A model generated the notes under the pieces. It did not search any database. It was not told the DNA's origin and saw only the letters and a list, made by a program, of their open reading frames with translations. Positions 57,381 to 64,000 of a stretch of 64,000 bases of DNA are shown one piece after another. Made by a program: the position numbers and the translations under genes. How positions within the stretch are numbered: position 1 is the first letter of the stretch; each line of letters begins with the position of its first letter. This stretch comes from Oreohelix idahoensis. Its lineage: Eukaryota; Mollusca; Gastropoda; Stylommatophora; Oreohelicidae. The stretch spans positions 1 through 64,000 of the forward strand of contig JAMPIV010011345.1 in NCBI GenBank assembly GCA_024509875.1. Reading direction: 5' to 3'.

Positions 57381-59399
57381 TAATTTTTATTGTTATTTTA
57401 ATTTTGTTGTTGTTGCTTTCTTTTTATTTGAATAGAGATGGAAATTAAAAATGACTAAAAATATATAAGCATTTGTTATTTCTACAAAGATCTGTTTATA
57501 AGTTGGGTCGGCTTTTAGGCGAAGGCTGCGACCGCGCTCGGCGCGATATTTATTTTAAGAAATAAAACAATTAAAGTTTAAAAAAAAAACAAGAAACATT
57601 AAATAGGAAAACTACAAAGTAAAATTTCAAAAATTTCCTTGTATGAAATTGATCGCTGTCCTACTTGTCTATATTATTCAATTTTTCTCCACAACGCTCA
57701 TGTATTTTTGGGGGACAAAATACTCGGTACTGAAAGTTTTAAAAACTGAAGTTTTTTTTAGTTTTTTTGGTGAAATTCTATGTTAATGCTGAAATTCGGT
57801 GGCGGCTTTCTTTAATGAGCTGTTGAGCTGCAGCACTCCCTAAGAAAAGGAATGCATACTGCTGTCTCTCCTACATTATAATACATAATACGGACAGACC
57901 AAAAAATTGAGGTTACACCGGAAGGGTTAAATACCCAACAACAACAAAAAATTATCTAACACCGTATTGGGGAAAAGTGCTGCAAACGATTACAGCTCAA
58001 GTGACCTTGACCTCTTATAAGCGAATGCTTGTCATACACACAGCTAGAGGCGAACTACGATTGGTTTGAATTTTTTAACCAGAGCTGCAGCCATCCACAG
58101 CTCAAGTGCAATGAGCAAATTAAAGGGAAGTTACAATGACAATTTTAAACACGAGAAATAGTAGCATACATGTCCGTGTAACCGGTTTGAGACTCGGGAA
58201 GCTGCTACGACTGACAATGATTACTCCCAGTTGCAGTAAACTTTTAAAATAACTTTTCAGAACTTCTTGACAGATTTTAGATGAGATAAGACACTAATCA
58301 TTTGTGTCTGGGTTGATATTTCACATGGTGGTCACAATTTGTAAGTATTATGTATAGTATTTTAAATGAATGAACAGTGCAGCACCCCCAGTGACAACCC
58401 CCTGGAACCGCCACTGCTGAAATTACAGTGGGATCAAATATAATAGCATGAAATTGAGTCTTGCAAGAGAACATACAGTACTTCACGGTGTGTGTGGGAG
58501 GGAAGGAAGATTGCGCCATCACGTGACCTTTCATCACCAAGAAAAATCTCCATAGAGCCGGCTCTGTTTGTAAGTCATGTCATGTGACACGCTTCGTCAA
58601 CTATTTATACATATAAGACAAAGCAGACGTGAAACGAGATACTTTCAAAAGGGCCATAAATGCAGAGTCGGCTCTGAGTTTTTTTCAGAGTAGTGCCAAG
58701 TCTGGTGATGAGTATAAATAATGCACTTAGCGTTTTAATAATCGTATGCTAACTAATGTTTTTTTTCTTATCCATGTTGGACGGTCAGATGTGCTGTTTA
58801 TGAAAAAAAGGAAGAACAAATATCAATAAACGGATATACATTCTTCGGAAAGAATTTTATTGTGAAATATGTTATAAAAGTGCGTTTATACGAAAACTAA
58901 TTCATTTCTGATCAATAATTAAATCGATCAGTTTTATGTAAGCAAATATTTTCTGTTCCATTTTACTTGTTCTTTCACAATTTTGTTTTTAGTTTCGGCG
59001 CCTCCTCCAGGCGGTGCCCGGTACGGCCGAACCGCCCAAGAGTCGACCTTGCACAAATGGCACATGTTATTCCCAATCTTGGATGCGTTATGTATCAGAC
59101 ACACTTAGCTGCTTTATATTTGGTATCTATAGGGCCTATTGTGCACGTGAAGAATTGTTATGGGAAATGACACACGTGACAACATGAGAAATTTAAAGTG
59201 AAGTGAAGCGGCTGACAACAAAGACAGAAAATTCGAAAATGACTGAGACCCTATAGTTATAGCACAAGTGTAATCAACAAAAGACTTGATGGCAAACATC
59301 AGACTGCATAATCTGTGGCGGGACATAATCGTGTAAAACAATTATAATTACGACAGTAGTAGCCCCTTTCAGTCATAACTGACTGTGGGAATGTGCCCT
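57381..59399. other. Unassigned sequence
   Basis: Mostly AT-rich. GC-rich patches occur at 57505-57545 and 58995-59045. No gene is recognised. Confidence 0.4.
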
Positions 59400-60011
59400 A
59401 GAGGTGATATCCCTTGGCTGCTTTATTTTTCTAATGATCCTTTCGGTGCGTTCTTTCCTCTTTCGCCCAATCTGAGATGGCGCCAAATGGAGCAACTCCA
59501 CTTGGTGCGATCGGCAGCTTCATCTTCCCAGGCTGCTGGATTTATGTCCAGTGCCTACAGGTCTCTCTTGCACACATCTCTGTACCTCAGTTGCAGTCTC
59601 CCGGCAGTTCTTTTGCCATCTCCTAGTTGTCGGTAGAAAACATCTTTGTGGGATGCGACCACTTTCCATGCGGTGGATATGGCAAAGCCAACGTAGTCTG
59701 CGATGTCTAAGCTGTGTATACATGCTTTGAAGGCCAGCACGTGATAATACCTCGACATTTGTCACGCTGTCCTTCCATGAAATACCAAGGATGTGCCGTA
59801 GACACCGTAGATGGAAATTATTGAGCATTCTTTCTTGCTTAGCATATGTTGACACTGGCATTATATACCATAGATTTGGCCTTCGTTGTGAGTTTGGAGT
59901 TCGCACAAAGATGGTTGCGGCTTTGCTAAAGCTGCTATCAATTTCAGTGTCCAGAGAGAGTTTGTAATTGATGGCAGACCCCAGATATGTGAAGTGGTGC
60001 ACCACTGTCAA
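59400..60011 (-). pseudogene. Non-LTR ORF2 C-terminal fragment
   Basis: The frame 60011-59520 encodes VVHHFTYLGSAINYKLSLDT, FSKAATIFVRTPNSQR, RMLNNFHLRCLRHILGISWK, DSVTNVEVLSRAGLQSM and LRHRRLRWLCHIHRMESGRI. This is the block from FTYLGS to RLRW-GH-RM typical of the region downstream of RT in non-LTR elements. The upstream RT is missing and the last ~120 bp continue in a weaker frame. It is 5'-truncated. Confidence 0.87.
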
Positions 60012-60933
60012 TTCATAGCTATCGGTAGTAATAAATGTTTACAAGAAGTTCAAGTGGCAGTATATATTGAACTTAGCTGCATATGACGGTTCTGCTCCTT
60101 CTGATAGGTTGGTTCTTTTTACACTGCCCACGCTCGTCGCTTGTCAAGGTTGTCGGGTGAAGCTCGTTTCCCAGAAATATCAGGGAGAGTCTACGAAAGT
60201 TGGTCCGTCGTCTTAAAGCTTAGGCCACTTGTCTCTTCTTGTTCCAGAGATAATACTTTATGCTGGTACCACCAATAACTATGATAAAGAATAGAAACGA
60301 AACGCTCTCCTGAGTATTGCGTTTTCCGACACATAGTTATGTGCCCCCTTTCTTATTCCACCATCCCATTTACTCAGAATTTACCCTCGATGAGAATTAA
60401 ATTTAACCCCTCGGGATAAAACTTTCTTTACATTTAAATAGAATAGATTTAGCTTTACATTATATTTAAATGAAAAGGTTAATAATACAGAAAGAGTATG
60501 TTTACACTTACATCTCCACTGATTGAAACGTGTTCACAATATAAACTGAATATGTTTTCATTTATTTTTACACTGATTTGAAAAGTTTGAAACTTCCATT
60601 AATTTTAAAGTGAATATGTTTTAATTTACATCTACACTTGTTGGAATGCTTGCAAACTTATATTATTTTTAAAGTGAATGTCGACATTTACACTGCTTTG
60701 AAACTGTAAGTATTGTAATTACAATGTACATCATTTCTTTCATCTTTCCCTCCCTGCTCCATATGGAACCTGGGACTCTTTATTCGTTTAGTTCTCTTTA
60801 AGAAACTAGCAATAAAGCAATCGCTCGCCCTAGGCAGTGGTGGTTCATGAAATCATCATTTTATACGCTGAGGGTGCCAGCATCAAATGACTTGGACATT
60901 CACTAGCTATTTTCACAGATTAATCTTCACATG

Positions 60934-61029
<96 letters not shown>

Positions 61030-61869
61030 AAAATTGAATTCTAAATTCTAACGTCTGGTGTCTTGGCAAGCGATCTTCACAGCAGATTTGACTGACTGAA
61101 GCGTCAGGTTATATTCACTGTCCTGCCCCCGCATCTGTTTGTGGCGAAGCTAAGTAAAAAGCCAATCGTTTTCAAACATGCATGTCCCGTGGGAAAATTC
61201 GAAATATTTCCGATATGGGAAAATTTTGAACGTAATGTAAAGGTCACATTTTCCATATATGACATTCGTGACATTCAAATATTCTCGTCAATGATTAAAT
61301 GTAACTTCTTACATCTACCCGGAAATATTACAAAATTTCCGCTCATGTGTGTCAGTCATCCCACCAGGTCGATTCTGGACCGTGCCGGCGGTCCTTGTGC
61401 AAAAACAAACTCCTGTTTGACCATCTGTGCTGTGTCTTATCACGACAATAATTTGTCGATCACACGAGCCATATCAGCGCTAAGTAAACTCGCTTGACCA
61501 TCTACGTGCGAGGACAGTCGCACCCTTGTGGTACAATAGGATTTCTGTCTGTCAACCTTGCATCACAGTCTACTCTATCCGCATGGATAGACAGGTAAAC
61601 ACACAGACTATCGCTGAGAGGAGTGTAAGAATAAAATACCAACTATCTGCTACACATAGCAGAGAACGAACGAAAGGAAGTGCGACAATTGAAAGCACGC
61701 AACAAAAATCAGTACAAAAATGTTACTGATACCACCGTAGTGAAACAAAGATCGAGAGGGGTCGCCCCATTCTGTCACAAGAAACAATATCCATAAAACT
61801 ACGTTGCAGTATCCAGTATACAGATTAATATATGATATAAAAGGCAAAAAAAGTAAAGGAAAACGTTAC
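60012..61869. other. Unassigned sequence with a (TA)n array
   Basis: Nothing recognisable as a gene. A pure (TA)n array lies at 60937-61026. Confidence 0.4.
60937..61026. repeat. (TA)n microsatellite
   Basis: About 90 bp of uninterrupted TA. Confidence 0.95.
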
Positions 61870-62060
61870 ACGCCCATTGAGGCATATTGGGAATATGGTG
61901 TTAGGCCCATATTATCTTGACCGTCGGCACACGAGGGGTGATGTGGTCGGCATCACGCCGGCCGCCTTAACCTTCCCAGAGTTGCTCTGGTACCCATTTG
62001 GGGCTGGGTCACCCCAGGAGCCGTTTGTGGCCTAAAAAATTCCCGCCTCATCTGGGGATC

Positions 62061-63313
62061 TTCTTTCTTCTTCTTCTTCTTCTTTGTACACTCTCAGACG
62101 TCCACTTGAATGTTCTCAAAGAAAGCAGTAGTCAGTTTGAGGCTATTTGAATCCCCGTAAAGCTTTTCCACGAAAGGAGCTGGCGTCGGCCATATGCACT
62201 TTCACTGTACCACATATAAGGGGCAACTTTGAAGCAGATGTTCAGCAGTCATTTGATCAGTGCCACGGTTACACTGATCGGTAGTTCCTATCTTTAGCTT
62301 GTTGAATAGATGGTATCTCAATCTGTTGTGGCCAGTGCGGAGTCTCTTCTGTGGAGCTGGTAGTAAGCATCATTCTGTGTGTGCCCTGGATGTTCTACAT
62401 TCCATTTGTTTCTGTAACTGATTCTGATAAAACTCTTTGCCTCCTCAAAAGTTATGCTTGCGTCAGGCTGAGGTAGATGTGAACCTTCTTTTGCCATTCT
62501 GTCAGCCTCTTCATTGCCGGCGATGTTACAATGAGATGGGATCCATTGGATCACAACACTTTTGAATCGTTGACAAAGTTTGTGGAGCACTACTCTGAAA
62601 TCATCCAGGTCTGTATTATTTTGGCATTTCAACGTTGCAATTACTGACTGTGCATCAGTAAAGAAAGCAACTTGTTTCTCTGCCCTTTCTTCTGTCATTA
62701 TAACCTCTGCTGCAGTTTTTAAGGCATCTGCCTCTGCTCTGAAGTTGCTGGAGAATCGTCCTGTCGCCACTGACAGCCTTTTTTCTGCACCAGTGCTTAA
62801 GGTCAGAAAGACACCCCCACCTCCATTTTCTGTTGCATTTGTTGCTGATCCATCTATGTATGCATGGGTCCAGGTGTTGCGTGGATAATGTTTCTCTATG
62901 TATTTTGTCGCTATGGATTTTCTATCTGTTGCAGTTTGGCTCTTTTTTCTTTCAATTCCAGGAATGTTTTCTATCATTTTAGGGAAACGATTTTGTTTCC
63001 AAACTGGAAGCTTGTGTGCAGTGTAGATGGGTTTAACAGTGGATATTTCATCTATGGATACTGCTCTCATTTGTGGTTTGGTTGATTCTACAAAATTACT
63101 TCGTTTGAGTCTTTGCCTTCTAAGAGCATTTATTCTATGGCACATTGGGTGGTCTGCTAGTCTTTTGAATTTTTCGGCCTGTTGCTGAGCCCTGCAGTCT
63201 CTTCTATCTGTCATTGGCTGGAGGCAAGTAATCTTTTCGAGTTCTTTTATAGGTGTTGACTTCATGCCTCCCGTTATAATTCTCATTGCTTGATTTTGGA
63301 GTCTGCTAATTTT
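62061..63313 (-). mobile_element. 5'-truncated non-LTR retrotransposon with RNase H, inserted in the SINE
   Basis: It is flanked by an 11-bp target duplication (ATCTGGGGATC at 62050-62060 and 63314-63324). On the minus strand it starts within the end of the RT region, carries an RNase H domain, and ends in a short 3' UTR with a (GAA)n tail (62061-62083). 5' truncation, a microsatellite tail and a long duplication are hallmarks of target-primed reverse transcription. Confidence 0.93.
62318..63313 (-). pseudogene. Non-LTR ORF2 C-terminal: post-RT region and RNase H
   Basis: The open frame (about 332 residues within the element) begins in ISRLQNQAMRIITGGMKSTP, the end of the RT thumb. RNase H follows: AYIDGSATNATENGGGGVFL (first Asp), SNFRAEADALKTAAEV (Glu), VAFFTDAQSVIATL (Asp) and WIPSHCNIAGNEEADRMAKE (His and last Asp). 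All expected acidic residues are visible. An RNase H after RT points to the I-like group of non-LTR elements. The ATG that opens the frame at 63331 belongs to the flanking SINE (complement of its B-box region). With RT missing it cannot be autonomous. Confidence 0.9.
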
Positions 63314-63383
63314 ATCTGGGGATCGAACCATAGACCACTGCGCTAGGAAGCCAGTGCACTAACCACTATGCTACCGCGGCTTT

Positions 63384-64000
63384 TCTTTAAACAGGAAGCA
63401 CTTGTTTTGTTTCCGTAGTTATCACCGACACATTTTGTTGTTTAAATTTTTCATTTCAGTAAATGACCATGCCAGATCCTGAAAACTGTTGAAATAATAT
63501 TGATGGTAAGCTGTTAGCTCCATTGTCACAGAGAATGCCCAAATTCTGACTTTCTTTTGACGCATCCGTTTTAAAATAACACAAGAAAGGGCAAGGACGA
63601 GTCTCTGGTGTCATATAACAAGATGATCTGGGTAGACGAGTGTTGTAAGATATAAAAGCTATCATCTAGGAGAAGGAAACTGATTTCAAACCTCCTGTTT
63701 CCTTGCAGGTAGACCAGGGACAAACATAGCCATGTATGTCAAGCCTGACACGAATGTCTGCTGACATCGCATGCCACGGGTCATAGAAACAGTACGGAGT
63801 AATTTGCTTGCAGATATCCCAGGAATAAGAATGGAGTAGAATAGTGCGCATCCCGTGGTGAGATTGCGACAAGCTTTTGAGGGCAATCATAATCACTGAT
63901 AACAATAATGATAATAATCACGTGCAAAACTATTTCTTAATATGGCTATGTACTGATACAATTAATGTCAAGGATAATCGCATACTCTACATCTTTAGGC
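63384..64000. other. Unassigned sequence
   Basis: Nothing recognised. Short chance frames only. Confidence 0.4.

Larger units (their letters stand above)
61870..63383 (-). mobile_element. tRNA-derived SINE, split by a non-LTR insertion
   Basis: The minus-strand head at 63380-63319 has a pol III A box (TAGCATAGTGG, 63363-63373) and B box (GGTTCGATCCC, 63319-63329) in tRNA-like spacing, starting GCCGCGG. The body continues on the other side of the insertion (62060 down to about 61870) with GC-rich sequence (CAGCCCCAAATGGGTACC, AACTCTGGGAAGGTTAAGGC). The left (3') end is approximate. ATCTGGGGATC at 62050-62060 and 63314-63324 marks the insertion site. Confidence 0.83.

Overview
This is eukaryotic DNA from an animal, most likely a lophotrochozoan and probably a mollusc. 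It is an almost gene-free stretch packed with transposable elements. The reasons are: Ty3/Gypsy elements of the Gmr1 type, a Penelope-like element, mariner transposons, several RT-bearing non-LTR fragments, a tRNA-headed SINE, long (TA)n arrays, and an 18S rRNA fragment whose spelling looks molluscan to me. The species call is inference. I found no convincing host protein-coding gene.

Layout. 7-9469 is a nearly complete Gmr1-like LTR retrotransposon (Gmr1-A, + strand). Its polyprotein has integrase before reverse transcriptase and carries one in-frame stop. 9470-10469 is a partial, inverted copy of a 2-kb TGT...ACA repeat seen again at 32347. 13195-13705 is a ~42-bp minisatellite. 15840-18945 is a decayed Penelope-like element (- strand) with RT and GIY-YIG remnants, interrupted by a 674-bp solo LTR with a 5-bp target duplication. 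18955-21160 holds three fragments of non-LTR ORF2 C-termini.

22415-46694 is a four-level nest, and each level is defined by target-site duplications (TSDs). The outermost is Gmr1-B (TSD GAGGG). Its 3' LTR is split by a 2.0-kb solo-LTR-like element (TSD GTGTA). That is split by Gmr1-C on the - strand (TSD GTGTG). Gmr1-C's RT gene is split by a gag-only LTR element, LTR-D (TSD CCAT). Gmr1-B also carries an intact mariner in its leader, an unresolved ~2-kb block in gag, and an RRM-like coding remnant after its protease. LTR divergence judged by eye (B about 5%, C and D under 1%) agrees with the nesting order.

46700-64000 is mostly unassigned AT-rich sequence. It contains two ORF2 fragments (47480-47800 and 50385-50725), a rearranged 18S rRNA fragment (51001-51204), and (TA)n arrays. 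A second mariner sits between (TA)n tracts and is broken by a ~200-bp retroposon whose head matches U2 snRNA. Further on are another ORF2 fragment (59400-60011) and a tRNA-derived SINE split by a 5'-truncated, RNase H-bearing non-LTR element with an 11-bp TSD.

The elements do not form a pathway. What links them is parasitism and nesting: gag-only and truncated elements would depend on proteins from full-length relatives elsewhere in the genome. Identities and ages given here are by-eye estimates.
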